NCBI GenBank assembly: GCA_017893485.1
Contig: CM030366.1
Coordinates: 104,939,796-105,003,795, forward strand
Source: Hemerocallis citrina
Taxonomy: Eukaryota; Streptophyta; Magnoliopsida; Asparagales; Asphodelaceae
DNA length: 64,000 bases
Direction of reading: 5' to 3'
Positions within the stretch are counted from its first letter, which is position 1, and the number at the start of each line of letters is the position of its first letter. The notes beneath the pieces are model-generated. The model saw only the letters and a list, made by a program, of their open reading frames with translations, ran no database searches and was not told where the DNA came from. The position numbers were made by a program, and so were the translations under genes. Positions 35,937-47,339 of this stretch are shown piece by piece.

Positions 35937-36847
35937 ACTGATATGAATTGGGTTTTTAGGGGGTTTGATCTTAGTTTCGGTTCATTGAACTTTTTATGAA
36001 AAGTAACTAATTTTAATTTTGTTTCTTCTCCATTTTCTTTCAAAAATTCCAGAATATAACTTTTATACATTTCTAACATATCAGTAAATTAAATTGATTT
36101 TTGACATAAAAACATCACTTTTTCTATTTGACTACAAATTTGTCAACAATTTCAGTACAACCAAAGTCGTTTCTTTTGTAAATTGGCATTCAAACTTCTC
36201 GTATTTCCTTCTTATTATGACTATTAATATTACTTAATTATTTCAGTAACAAAAATCCCTTTATTTTCTCATTTTTAACCATTGAAATAGCAAATTCACC
36301 ACTAAGCATGATTAACATTTCAATCCAATTAAGCATACAATTATGTCTCCTTGGTGTAGCAAAAATCATTAATTAAAGCATGGTAGAAATGTCAAAATTA
36401 AACTAACTATCAAAATTTGCAACTAATTATCATTCTTTTCACACACAATCAAGCATTCTAATTTGTCTTAAACATATGGCTAGAATAACTATGTCTCTTT
36501 TCAAATGAATCAACCATACTCTAGCATGAACCTAGTTAGAAGTGTAAGAGAATCACCCACCTTTGATGGAGAGAAAAACAAGCAAACTCCTAATGATCTC
36601 CTACAACGATCGAGCAAAGCCGTCTCCTCCTAAATCAAGTCACCAAAAAGCTTCTCCTCCTAATGATGCCACAACCCGAGCCTTGCCCCCTAGTGTAGTC
36701 CGGCCTCCTCTTTGGATGAAGAACAAAATAGCACACAATCTCACAACTCCTCAATCTTTTGTCACACTCAAATTACTTCTCTTTCTTTTCTTTCTATTCT
36801 TTACTTTCAAAAATTCTAAGTGTTAGAATGAAGAGTATAGGGAGGGA

Positions 36848-36855
36848 TATTTATA
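36848..36855 (-). promoter_or_regulatory. TATA box of the LTR 31110-37405
   Basis: TATAAATA on the minus strand, followed by ATCCCTCCC, at the same relative place as the TATA boxes of related LTRs. Confidence 0.6.
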
Positions 36856-37405
36856 CAATTTTTTTGGGGTGAATGTAGGGCTAGGATGTGATCAAATGGT
36901 TAAAGATCAATGGTCTAGATGAACTAGGGAGTTATAAAAACTACCCATGATACACAACCACCTCTCCACCACTTCCATCTCTTCCACATCCCTCCATCAC
37001 AAACTGGCCTAGGTAAAGGTGTGCAATGCACACCCTAGTGCTTGCACGTGCCAACTAGTACCCCCTCCTTACAAGTGTACATGTGCATAAAAATTTATTT
37101 GTTCATGACAAGAGTCTACAATACAAGTTAAATTGTTTTAAAAGAGAAATAAGTTAAATTGGCTCACTAATGGGCCAATTTAACCATGGGTTTAAATAAT
37201 TAAAATAATTAATTAATAAATTGGGCTTGAAAGACAATTTGGGCTTTAGATTTTAATTAGGCTTTAAAAGAAAATAATTTTTGAAAAAAATAAGGGAGAA
37301 CAAATACTATAAAAATATTTTATACGAAAAATTACACAAATGAAATCATACATGCAAAACACGTAAAATCATAAAAATCTCATAAATCAAATCTAAGGTG
37401 TTACA

Positions 37406-37521
37406 TCAATGTACCTTCTTATTCAACTCTTTATTTTTCGTTGGGCTCATGCGATGGGGAGGTAACTTAGGCAAGAATGCGTTAGGGACAAGATCAATGG
37501 CAAGTTGTATGTCATGCATCG
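37406..37521 (-). pseudogene. Reina-type chromovirus pol, linker before RT
   Basis: The minus strand reads HDIQLAIDLVPNAFLPKLPP then HRMSPTKNKELNKKVH, the block just before RT in Reina-type elements. It connects the protease side (40472 onward) with the RT fragment at 31109 once the two inserted LTRs are removed. Confidence 0.88.
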
Positions 37522-38002
37522 TGTAATACCCCGATTTTTCAAATGTATGAAGAATTATCTATTTTTGCACGTAGTGTACACGTGTAATATTTTGGCTATT
37601 ATTTTCAACATGATGAATAAGAATATTGTTTTTTATAAAGCATTTTCCTAAAGCCCAAATGTTAGTTTACTTATTTTTCTTTTAATATATTTATCTTGGC
37701 CCAATTAATTTAAGCCCATGGAACCAATCTTTTATTCTCTACAACTTGTAGTGTGTAGCATTTCTCTTTTTTAGACTTGTCATTGTGTACAAGTTCTTGT
37801 AGGGTGATTTGTGCATACACGTGCATGTTGCATACACGTGTAGAACACACCCTTTTGTTTGGCCGGTTGGAATGAGAAGTGGGTTGGAGACATGGGTAGT
37901 TATTTAGGGTGTGGGTGGTTTTTACAACTCCCTAGTGCATCCTAGCCTTTGATCCAATAACCATCTACTGAATCCTAGCCCTCCATCTCACTCCATTTGG
38001 TG

Positions 38003-38010
38003 TATAAATA
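38003..38010 (+). promoter_or_regulatory. TATA box of the LTR 37522-40466
   Basis: TATAAATA followed by CCCCTCTC; transcription would start about 30 bases downstream, near 38035-38045, placing the palindrome cluster in the transcript. Confidence 0.65.
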
Positions 38011-38382
38011 CCCCTCTCATCCATTGTTCCTTTACACTAAGATCATTTTTATAAGAGAGGTATTATTGTGAGAGAGTGTGTGTGTTTTTCTGTGGAGGCC
38101 GAGCATTAGTTCTGAAGCTTTCGGTGTGGAGCAAGGAGCAAGGAGCAAGGAGTCGTCCATTGCATTAAGGAGCTTTTCTGGATTTCAGTTATTTCGTCAA
38201 TAAGGTGGGTGTTTCTCAGGACTTCTAGTGTAGAAAATATGCCATGATCATGATGATTGTTACTATGCTTATGGGAAGTAAATTCAAACGTATTAGAATT
38301 GCCTGAGTATGTTTATGATGATAATTGTGAAGGACTAATAGTGTAATAACGACACTGTAAATAAGAACAAAATAAGCCTGTA

Positions 38383-39160
38383 CAGTCGACTGTCGCATGT
38401 ACAAGTCGACTGGTACGAGGCGAATATCTTCATGATTTTGATAATGTACATGTATGCAAAACAGAAGTGATAGTATGATTGCTAAAGTCATATTCCCCCA
38501 TGTTATATATGATGGAGGAGATGTGAACGGATGAAAAAGAACTAGTGATAATTAGTAAACTGAGAATAGTCTGTGCAGTCAACTGATGATATGAACAGCC
38601 GACCGATGCTTTGATTAAACTATGAATAGTCCAGTAATTCTACGAAATGAGATATTTCCATTGTGTTGTCCTAGTGTAATAAATTGAGATTAATATTTCA
38701 TCTCTGCAAGAAAGTTATGAACGAGTGTAAACGCATGTTTAACACTTCCTTGAAGAAAAGATAATATTAGTTATTTGAAGTTCCATGTTGTGATGTTACT
38801 GAACAAATAAGAAACCACGTGTTTATGAAGCATGAATATATGTATATTGTAATTTGACACCATGATGCATGTGCATGTAAGAACTGATGGAAAGATAATT
38901 CCTTAATTTGAAATATGAACCTGTCCAGTCGACCTAATGCGAGTAGCAAGTCGACTGAGCTGAACATGGATATGTACTTTTAAGACCGGGACAGACGACT
39001 GATTCGTTGACAGTCGACTGTCACGTGAATGACATTTTGAGCATGGAAAGTTGCGGAGCAGCCGACTGGCCATGTGCAGCAGTCGACTCTCCCGAGTGAT
39101 TATGAAGAATTTGAATTGACTGTACAAGTCGACTGGTATTCTCCAAGTTGACTGTCCAGA
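38383..39160. repeat. Paired CAGTCGACTG palindromes
   Basis: At least six pairs of GTCGAC-centred palindromes or decayed versions lie about 20-25 bases apart (38383/38404, 38577/38600, 38926/38948, 38992/39011, 39060/39080, 39125/39145). Between pairs the sequence is unrelated, unlike the tandem array at 33030. Confidence 0.8.
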
Positions 39161-39659
39161 GTGTTTTGACATATTAGAGAATATTATTCTATTTATTTTG
39201 AAGATTGTGGATCTTATGGTTGATGTTGATAAACTCTATTTTTGTTGCTGCATGAATTTACATGAAATGAATCATAGTTTTTGAATTGAGAATTTACATG
39301 AAAAGAATCATAGTTTTGAATTGAGAATTATATGAATATGAAAGTAAGAACATGATATGCTGAGGCAATGAAAAAAAAATGAATTCATGAGTTGAAAATG
39401 CTCAAATCGGATGTTGTGAATTGGAAATTGAACAAAAGAGTAGCTAAGTCTCCCCCGACAATGGAAATGAAATGAAATTGAAAAGAAGACCAAGGTTGGT
39501 CATGTGAAAATGAAATGAATAAGTCCGGTTTAGTGGAGAGGCTAACTCTAGAACTTTGATTTTTATTCATGATTCTAATAATTAGTACATAGTGGAGATG
39601 TGATGAAAGTGAGAGAAAACATAAGTATGAGAACTAGAGTTTACGGTGCGGGTGTGTGA

Positions 39660-39830
39660 GCCACAGAATGCATGCTTGATGAGTCAAGACATGGCGTTGG
39701 CACAACTCAGTAATGATCGGACTTTAGCCATGCTTGTGGGATGTTTGGTGACTGCAAAAGGATCGTGTTCAGGAAGGAGGCTGAATTGTCACAGAATGCA
39801 TGCTTGATGAGTCAAGACATGGCGTGGGGT
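39660..39830. repeat. Repeat slot of the LTR 37522-40466
   Basis: CACAGAATGCATGCTTGATG followed by AGTCAAGACATGGCG occurs at 39662 and 39791, beside the conserved block. Confidence 0.75.
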
Positions 39831-39910
39831 TCCCCTCCAGGGTCCAGTGCACGTGCTTGTACTCATAGATCATCTAGGATACTCACCGTAATTACAGTAG
39901 TAGATTAAGT

Positions 39911-40002
39911 CATGGCGAGGGATTGAACCCTACAAAAATGAAGAACGATTAAGAGGCTTGCCCTCGGACCTATGTAGTATGGGATGCATAGAATCTGAAC
40001 AA
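39911..40002 (+). repeat. Conserved ~95-bp LTR block, copy 4 of 8
   Basis: Plus-sense copy: GGCGAGGGATTGAACCC, GGCTTGCCCTCGGACC, TAGTATGGGATGCATAG. Confidence 0.85.
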
Positions 40003-40471
40003 GTGCGCATTAGTGTCATGTAAATTAACTAATTGCATTAAGGATTAAGTGCACGATCACGACACGACATCATTAAGATTTTTTCCCTTTACTTTAATTG
40101 TTATGTGAACAAGTTTGTGATCTGTTAAGAATTGAGAATCGTTATATTGTTTCTGGCATAGAGAGGATGGCCATGTATAATTATCGTCGGTTGAATAAAC
40201 TGACGTACCCACAGTTTTGTATGCAGGATAAATGACATGTTAAAGGTTAAAGATGAATGGATGCATAAAGATTTTACCATATTGTTGTACTTTTATTTAA
40301 ATGTTGTTGTAAATTTTGCTTTCGCTGTGCAATGTAAATGTAATATATGATGTAAACTCTGATGTAAAGTGAAAGTTTGGATTTCCTTGTAAAATTGTAC
40401 TGAAGAAAGCGAAAAGATCCTGTAGAACATCTCGAATTCAGTGTTTTTGGGATTCGGGGCGTTACACATTG

Positions 40472-41130
40472 GCGAAAACCCATCAGGAAGGTCTTCTGGC
40501 GTAAGATCTCCGAGATTGGAAAGAACCTCCTTAACAACTTAAGGGATCTCTTCAGTTTCAGAAACTTCTTTCTGGCTCTTTAGCAATTAGAGCATAGTCA
40601 GGATTCTTTTTCCCGTCTTTCACACAAATGAAAAAATGCAAACTCAAGAAAGCGGACAAGATTTCAACTCAGATGCAGGTAAAATAAAGGGAAGTCGGAT
40701 GCTGGGACGTAGAGTAATAACCTTCCCATTGTGTTTGAAAGAATAAGTGTTTTCTCGGCCTCGTAAGGTGACGTCTCGATCAAATAACCATGGTCGCCCA
40801 AGAATAACGTGGACATCACACCATAGTTCTTCCTTACAGCTCTTACCAAGTGGAAAGGTGACAAGAACCTGATGAGTCACCCATTTGGATGTGTCGTCAA
40901 ATCAATTTTATTTAGAATAGGGATTTGGATGCTTCACAGGTTTCATACCCTTCTTATCCACGAGGTGTATTGAGAAGCAACTTTCGTACTACTTCCAGTG
41001 TTGATAATGATGTTGATGGTGCCATTCTTTACTGGTGTCCACAGATGGAAGATGTTGTTCCTCTGAGCATTATCATATTTCTCCAGTGCCTGGAGACAAC
41101 GATGAAGGACAAGGGTGCCATTCCAATCAT
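40472..41130 (-). pseudogene. Reina-type chromovirus protease region
   Basis: Minus-strand pieces: NNIFHLWTPVKNGTINIIIN and TGSSTKV (about 40985-41065, protease active site TGSS where DSGS is usual), then 40644-40880 with VTFPLGKSCKEELWCDV, ILGRPWLFDRDVTLRGRENT and YSFKHNGKVITLRPS. This ordering and the LGRPW-x-D-R-x-V block are typical of Reina/CRM-type elements. LTPEDLPDGFSP leads into the LTR at 40466. Stops interrupt the frame. Confidence 0.85.
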
Positions 41131-41689
41131 CTTCAACGATTTCCTCGTCCTCTTATGCTTCATTTTTTTTCTTCCCTAGATATTTAGCTTTATTCTTCAA
41201 TGTAAGCTATTTTATTATCTGGACAGTTGACAGTGAAGTGGCCTCATTGAACACATTTGTAACACTCTCCAATGCGGTTATCCCGCGGTTTCCCTTCAAT
41301 AGGAGCCTTACCCTTAGGAGGATCCCTTGATGATTGACTATTTACTAGCAGATGGTTTCAAAGGGGTTGTTCTACTAGGATCTAGAGATGCGGGTCTCGG
41401 CAGTGGACGAGCGGACCCCTCGGCTTGAGTGACACACCAGTTGTAGGTCTTCTCAGACTCCTGGATAAAAAAAAGGCTAACAGATACGCGAGGAAACATC
41501 TTTTCACACCTAAGGGTTAGGTACACATGATAACAAGGAAATCGCATTTTAAGCAACAATCATGCCAATGTAACTTGTTTTGTTTTAGTCATGATCAATT
41601 AGTTGTTTTCCCACCCAGAAAGGAGAAAATGGCACGACAGAATTCCAGTTAGGCTATTGTCGGCAATGTGGGGCCTTTGTTTGATAGCG
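41131..41689 (-). pseudogene. Reina-type chromovirus gag end with zinc knuckle
   Basis: A CCHC knuckle (CYKC, GHFTVNC, with one stop inside) lies at about 41218-41265, preceded by a basic linker (PPKGKAPIEGKPR). Upstream is a frame with EKTYNWCVTQAEGSARPLPR (41338-41559). The stretch is bounded by a 21-base G run in sense (plus 41690-41710), beyond which the sequence changes character. Confidence 0.7.
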
Positions 41690-41710
41690 CCCCCCCCCCC
41701 CCCCCCCCCC
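41690..41710. repeat. 21-base C run
   Basis: Poly(C) on the plus strand, poly(G) in the sense of the surrounding retroelement sequence. Similar runs break element frames at 8623-8633 and 20021-20035. Confidence 0.9.
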
Positions 41711-41863
41711 TAATTCTTAGCAATGATGGGTTGAATCTCTTTGAAGAGCGAGAGTGGGAGAGTAACAACCTTGCCCTTCCAAACCATCTGACGAACCTCT
41801 TCTTCTATCTTATTTTCATCTGAGCTCGCTAAGCTGTCAAGTAGGTTGTTATATTCACTGGAT

Positions 41864-43020
41864 TCAATCCCTAAATTTCCCCCTGAGAATCAGAAATTCC
41901 ACAATTGGAATGGTGTTAAAAATAAACTTTTCTTCTTTTTGGGTCTCTACCGAATCAGACCCTAACTTTTGGGAGGGTACCAAATTTTTACCTGCCATAC
42001 TAGATTCCGCTAATCCCGATATATTCAAAAGATTTTCTGCTAACTGCCCCTTATTCGACGCTTCTAACGACGTAACTGATTGATCCTCTTCCCGGATTAT
42101 GCTCTTTCCCATAGCATCTCTGATGATCCCTATGGTGGCATCGTATTGGCCTGGTGGTTTAGATTCTCCTGTAGAGCTTGCGTACTCCTCTCTCCATTGT
42201 TTTCCCAACGTCGCCAAAAGGAGGTTGGATCACTTCTTGAGGTGAAGAGTTATACCTTTCCTTGTTGAACATTCTCCACAATAATGGGTTTCCCAAAAAT
42301 GAGCATAGGGACCTCATGGATTTGCTTCTCCCTAGTCCATGGCACTGTATATTGAACTTGGACAAGCTTCAGAATGTGAATTATATCCTCAACTCCAATC
42401 AGCACCAATGCGTGATCCATTGTCTCTTCTTTCTTCATCTCTCTACTCATGGTTATCAGCTTCCCAAATGGCTTCACTAGGTGCTCAAATGAGGAGTGGT
42501 TCCACAAGTAGAATGGGAGTAAGGGGATGTTGATCCAAATGTAGCTAGGCTTCGAGTTCAACTTGGCCCCATAATCCATGGACCCCGGTGAGAAGGTAGC
42601 ATTGAATCCCGAGAACTGAAAGATCCCCTCCACTACCGCCTTCTTAGCTTCCTCCTCTAAAGGAAATTGGACATGGTACACCCCCTCCCAACTTTATTGA
42701 GGACTCACCTTCCTCCCTGACGATTCCACACAAAGTTAAGGGCGCTCTCCACTGCCTTCGTCTATGGTGTGGTTCACGGGTTGATGAGGTGGAGGAATGC
42801 ACTCGCATGCAAAGCCGGGAGTGCTGTCGTAATCTCATAGTTGTGGGGGACCTCCACCACAAGGGTTTCTCTTCGATTAAAGAGGGGCCAGTCTCTCACC
42901 TTCTGCCCAAACTTACAGCAGTTGAAGCAATGGATCTCGCTTTTTCGGCACTTCGCCGGTAGGTGATCATCTCCTCCGCATTCATGCAACGCTGCTCCAT
43001 CTTCTTATTAGATCTTCGAT
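41864..43020 (-). pseudogene. Zinc-knuckle plus DUF4283-like ORF1 of a LINE
   Basis: The first part (42774-42989) holds MHECGGDDHLPAKC and a knuckle-like IHCFNCCKFGQKVRDWP in which the His position is Gln. After a frameshift, 42250-42681 reads YHVQFPLEEEAKKAVVEG and YIWINIPLLPFYLWNHSSFE, a pattern seen in the RNA-binding domain of plant LINE ORF1 proteins with N-terminal knuckles. 41864-42217 is a polar tail. No matching ORF2 follows before the poly(G) run, so the LINE is cut short at its 3' side. Confidence 0.5.
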
Positions 43021-43268
43021 TGGGGATTTTAGGGTTTTTGATAGGGTTGAGTTTCGGTTGGAAATAAAGTTTTTGAGGAAATAATGGTTTTGATGGGGGT
43101 ATTTATTGAAATGACGATGGAGTGTGGAGGGAGTGGTGTGGGTTTTGAGGCAGGTGTGAAAAATGAAAGGGTTGGGGATGGTAATGATGGGGAAGAGGAC
43201 GTGGAGTCATGAGAACTTGAGCAAAACATCTGCTCTGTTACCAAGAAAGTCATTCTCTCCCCCCCCTC
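43021..43268. other. Non-coding stretch upstream of the ORF1-like frame
   Basis: Contains a pyrimidine/purine-biased segment (TCTCCCCCCCCTC at the LTR edge). Continues beyond the inserted LTR at 46377 with CTCTCCCCACCCC. Possibly the LINE 5' untranslated region. Confidence 0.4.
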
Positions 43269-43690
43269 TGTAACCCCCTAAATTCCAAACACTGGTAATT
43301 CATAGCACAACCAAAATTTTTACTTCAATTTCGTACAAATAAACAAGGAATTTAAAAACTTTTTGCATTACAATGATGTTTATTATAATACGAAGCGGAA
43401 ATTTATATGAAAAATACAATTTATAACACCCAATAACTTCAATGTTGTAGCATCCATCACCATGAAACTCATCTCCACGTTGCTCGGTAATCTGAGTCTT
43501 GCAACTTGAAAACTGCAGGCACGTCATTTGCATACAACTGACGCAATACTATAATACAGTGATTCCTCAATGTTGCAAACACAAACTTGAATGCAAGAAT
43601 GAAAAGTGATTATCCTAATTATGTCATTGTATGATATGAATTTAATGACTAAAGCAGGCATTCAAACTTACGATGCTACATTAATGCGTA

Positions 43691-43784
43691 CTTGTTCGGA
43701 TTCTATGCATCTCATACTAAATAGGTTCAAGGGCAAGCCCTTAACGTACTCCTCATTATAGGGTTCGATCCCTCGCTATGCAAA
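43691..43784 (-). repeat. Conserved ~95-bp LTR block, copy 5 of 8
   Basis: Contains GATTCTATGCATCTCATACT, GGGCAAGCCCTTAACGTACT and AGGGTTCGATCCCTCGCTAT. Confidence 0.9.
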
Positions 43785-43849
43785 ACCTACACCGGTGACT
43801 AATGTAAGATCTAGATATTCTGTGAGTATCAGGCCCACGCCCAGTAATC

Positions 43850-44200
43850 CTTGAGAATCATTCTCCCACCGCAAGTGATTTTAGATACCTTCCTCACATC
43901 CCGATAATTCTGGAGATGAAACTACTACCGCAAGTCGTATGGTACCTCATCACATAAACATCCCATGAGCGTTGCCTCGATCCCGATAATTCTGGAGATA
44001 AATCCTACACCGCAAGTGATTTTGGATATCTCCCTCACACCCCGATAATTCTTTAGATAAATCCCACACTGCAAGTGATTTTGGATATCTTCCTCACACC
44101 CCGATAATTTTTGAGATAACTCTCACACTGTAAGCGATTTTAGGTCTCTTCCTCACACCTCGATTATCTTGAGATAATCTCTCACCGCAAACCATATGAG
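43850..44200. repeat. LTR minisatellite, GATAATTCTGGAG type
   Basis: About five units of roughly 60 bp with CCCGATAATTCT, CACACCGCAAGTGATTTT and TCCCTCACACC, in the slot beside the conserved block. Confidence 0.8.
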
Positions 44201-44934
44201 ACTGCCCTACCCATGTTTTCTTTCACTTTGTCACGTCTCCCTCTAGTGCATGTCCCTAGGTTTAATTTATAGTTATTATGGCCTAGAGCTAGCTTACCCT
44301 ACCGGACTTAAACTCACCCCCCGAGAACTCAGACCCATATTGGCCATTGTCTTAAAATTTCATTTATCATAATTTTTCGGTCACTACGGGCCTCGCTCAG
44401 CTCCTAGAATCCATCATCGAAAATCATAAACTCATTAGGTTATTAATAACCTCTTTTACAAAAAAAAATCATCCATTACAATTTCATTTAATTCTTTCAT
44501 TCATTCTCCTCAAAACAAATAGATAACCTCTTGTCCATTTAAATAACACTTTAATTTGATAAAACGACCTTACAAATGCCATATGTCTAATTTTCCAAAC
44601 TCCTCCTTTGATTATCACTTTATTCGTCATCTAAATAAAGTTTCATAAATTCAAACTTTAAACTCGTTTTCTTAAAATACAAAATTTTTAGAAAAATAAC
44701 TAGATTAAAACCATCATAGTTCAATCTTTTAATCACATTTAATATTAAACAAAATATCTCAAAATTTTACTTCCTAAAGTAATTTAATTTACAATGTACT
44801 TATCCCACAAAATAATTCTTGAATTTATAATCTTATCAAAATGTTTCAATAATTCTCTATAGTAATTTAAACATTTTCCCAAGATAAAAATACATGCAAA
44901 TAGAAAAAAAATAATAATAAAACAAAAAAAAACT

Positions 44935-45165
44935 CGCCCAGATTCAAACCCGAGCGCGAGCACCCCGCTCTAATTCGCACCCAACAAACACTAATCCAAT
45001 AGTGTATTGGTGTACAATTCTAAAGAAGAAATCCTAAATAATCCTTCTACTATTATTTACATTTAATAAAATTTTAAAAGAAAACAAAGCTCCAATGACT
45101 CGAACTGCACTCTCTAACCAGACTTCCAAGTCTCACTCACTGCCCAAAAGCCTCTACAAATAAAT
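44935..45165 (-). other. Pair of decayed tRNA-like modules in an LTR
   Basis: Minus strand: TATTGGATTAGTG with GGGTTTGAATCTGG (44940-45005), and CAGTTCGAGTCA (about 45090-45102) for the second. Same position as the better preserved pairs at 35700 and 55975; B boxes are degenerate here. Confidence 0.45.
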
Positions 45166-46376
45166 TAAGTTTTACTGCTCTGTAACAAGTTTCGTTATTA
45201 TAACATTCATGATGCATACCAATCTAAATTTGTACCATCGGAGTTCTAAGTTTTAATCACGATACAGAAAAAGAAAAATTTAACATCCATAATATCTACA
45301 ATTACAATCTACCAAATTTAACATGAAGCATCCACACAAATTGTTCATAACACTACAAGCAACCAGTTCTACAATTTCACCTCATACAATCTATCAAGAT
45401 CATGTGTATATTTCTAAAAAAATTGTTAGCAAAACATCACATTAATAACTTAACTAAATTTTAGCAATCTAACACATGAGAATCAAATTTTCTACAATTC
45501 ATAGAACTTAATTAAATTCACATGCATTTGATTCTAAGATTAATTTACCGCCTAAAAGAAATTAAAATTTGCACATAACATGACTGCAATTCATAGTATT
45601 CTTCCTACAAAATATAATTAGAGACTAAGAAAACTCCCACCAATTTATTAAAAATTCCTTGCACTTGCAACTCCCAGAAAACTCCAAGCATTCTCCGCAA
45701 AATCCGATTTCAAAAGAAAATCCTCAACCAAGAACTCCAAGCCGACAGTAACATTTTTGGGAATGGGGGAAAATGAAAGCTCTTTAAGCATGGGCTGATT
45801 GATTTTTATAAAGGAAAGAGAAATGGGAGGTTTATTAATCACCCACTAAACTACCCACTTAATTCAATAAACCACCCACTAATTCATACACTCATTCAAA
45901 TTTTTAAAAAAAATTCCCTCCATGCAGATTGGCTGGCCAAGAAGAAGTGGGTAAAGCACGTGCTTTGAGAGAACTCGTGTGTGCAGATACAATGCACACC
46001 AAAAATTAGGAATTTTATTTAATAAAATAACATATGTTATTCAAATTAATATAAATTTAATAAAACTAGTTTAAATTAATAATAAAAGTTTTTATGCATA
46101 AATAAAAATAAACATACACACATCATTAATTTTTATTTTGAAAGAAAAATACAATCAACACATGCACTGCAAACACGTGCGTCACACGTATCAATAAATA
46201 TTCAAATACAAAATAGATTTGAGTAACGGAGAAATGTTTATAAACAATTGAAATACAACATACGTAAAAAAAATTATATTAATAATGTTATGGATATTAC
46301 ACGTAACGGTAGAAAATACATGTGCGTAACATATGTGGAGTAAAATTGACATAACTCAATTTTGCGGCGTGTTACA

Positions 46377-46568
46377 CCCTCTCTCCCCACCCCTCTCAAA
46401 TTTTCCAAGGCAATGAAGTCGTCCATTGTAAACATATTATCTTCTACTGAGGGCTTAAGAGATAACTTGATTCTTGGTTATAGAGTTAAATAATATCTTA
46501 GGCTCAGGATTAGGTTGGACAAACCGGAGAAAATCGAGCTTTTTGTGTGATCTACTTTTCTACATGGT
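46377..46568. other. Unassigned stretch before a Tat-type LTR
   Basis: Begins with the CCCTC duplication. No coding or repeat structure recognised. Confidence 0.4.
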
Positions 46569-47271
46569 TGTTGATATGGGTAAAAATAAAAATAAATCGG
46601 GACCATTTAGATCGGGCACGAATCTTAAAGCTCTCCGAGGTATAGCAGTAATTCCACCTATAAACGGATCGATGAATGGAAATTAGGCCTCTTTCGTGCC
46701 CAACAACCCAAAAACATATTTGTCCTAATGGGTTATCATAACAGCACTAGGCAAATGGTTCCAGATTGATTAAATGTTATTTAAACCTCTAATTATATAT
46801 AAGGGACGGTTCAAAAACTATATCCCCATATCTCTTATCCTAAAGGGAGTTTAAACTCTCATCAACCACCCTTATGTCTTTATGAGGAGATGATAACCAT
46901 TTTAATCCAAAAACACCGAGAAGTAAGGATAAATCATTTATGTCGAAACTGTCCCAAGGCAACTATAAATACCCCCTACCCTTATCAGAAACAAGTAATC
47001 GGTATTTTGCGTTAATCTCTCTCATATCCTTCTTGAGTTCTGACTTGAGCGTCGGAGGGTCTGTTGCCGAGATCAACCCTGGTGTCTCAGACTTTTTGCA
47101 GGTTAGCAGAGGCGATTGTCACCACACAAATTGAATCCTGCGATGCAAACGAGTCAGATCGTCAAGTCAAAGGCAGACAATATCATTGCAAGTCTAAAGA
47201 TCAAGTTCTTGAGTGTTCCTCCAAAGAATCCAAATCACCTGGTTGCTCCCATACCAAAAAAAGTAGCAACA
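46569..47271 (+). mobile_element. 5' LTR of the Tat-type element
   Basis: Starts TGTTGATATGGG and ends AGCAACA, giving matching TGTTG/CAACA ends; two bases later comes the primer site. A TATAAATA box lies at 46964-46971. The start was chosen from the inverted terminal bases; the 3' copy is outside the window, so this boundary is inferred. Confidence 0.7.
46964..46971 (+). promoter_or_regulatory. TATA box of the Tat-type LTR
   Basis: TATAAATA followed by CCCCCTACCC, about 300 bases before the LTR end, so R-U5 would start near 47000. Confidence 0.65.
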
Positions 47272-47273
47272 GG

Positions 47274-47291
47274 TTGGCACCGTCTATGGGA
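47274..47291 (+). other. Primer-binding site of the Tat-type element
   Basis: TTGGCACCGTCTATGGGA directly after the LTR resembles the TTGGCGCCGTCTGTGGGA motif common behind Tat-type LTRs, with two changes. The matching tRNA was not determined. Confidence 0.7.
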
Positions 47292-47339
47292 ATAGCTAAG
47301 AAAATCTGACCAAACTTCACCGGTAAAAACAAGTTTCCA

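Larger units (their letters stand above)
31110..37405 (-). mobile_element. Solo LTR in the Reina-type pol, itself split by a second LTR
   Basis: Starts TGTAACACCCCAAATTCC and ends AAGGTGTTACA on the plus strand. Orientation is inferred from the LARD LTR, which it resembles and which has a primer site. Without the nested LTR it is about 3.27 kb. It carries the conserved block (31561-31653), a repeat slot (34746-34925), two tRNA-like modules (35700-35935) and a minus-strand TATAAATA at 36848-36855. Confidence 0.88.
37522..40466 (+). mobile_element. Solo LTR, plus orientation, in the Reina-type pol
   Basis: Starts TGTAATACCCCG, ends GGGGCGTTACA; flanks CATCG (37517-37521) and CATTG (40467-40471) match in four of five bases. 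A TATAAATA box is at 38003-38010, palindrome pairs at 38383-39160, a duplicated 35-base unit at 39662 and 39791, and the conserved block in plus sense at 39911-40002. Removing it joins LPDGFSPMHDIQ in frame. Confidence 0.92.
43269..46376 (-). mobile_element. Solo LTR with TSD CCCTC
   Basis: Starts TGTAACCCCCT, ends GCGGCGTGTTACA, flanked by CCCTC at 43264-43268 and 46377-46381. Has the conserved block (43691-43784), a GATAATTCTGGAG minisatellite (43850-44200), two decayed tRNA-like modules (44935-45165) and TTTATAAA on the minus strand near 45805. Its first 1.8 kb match the outer part of the chimeric LTR at 3678. Confidence 0.88.
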
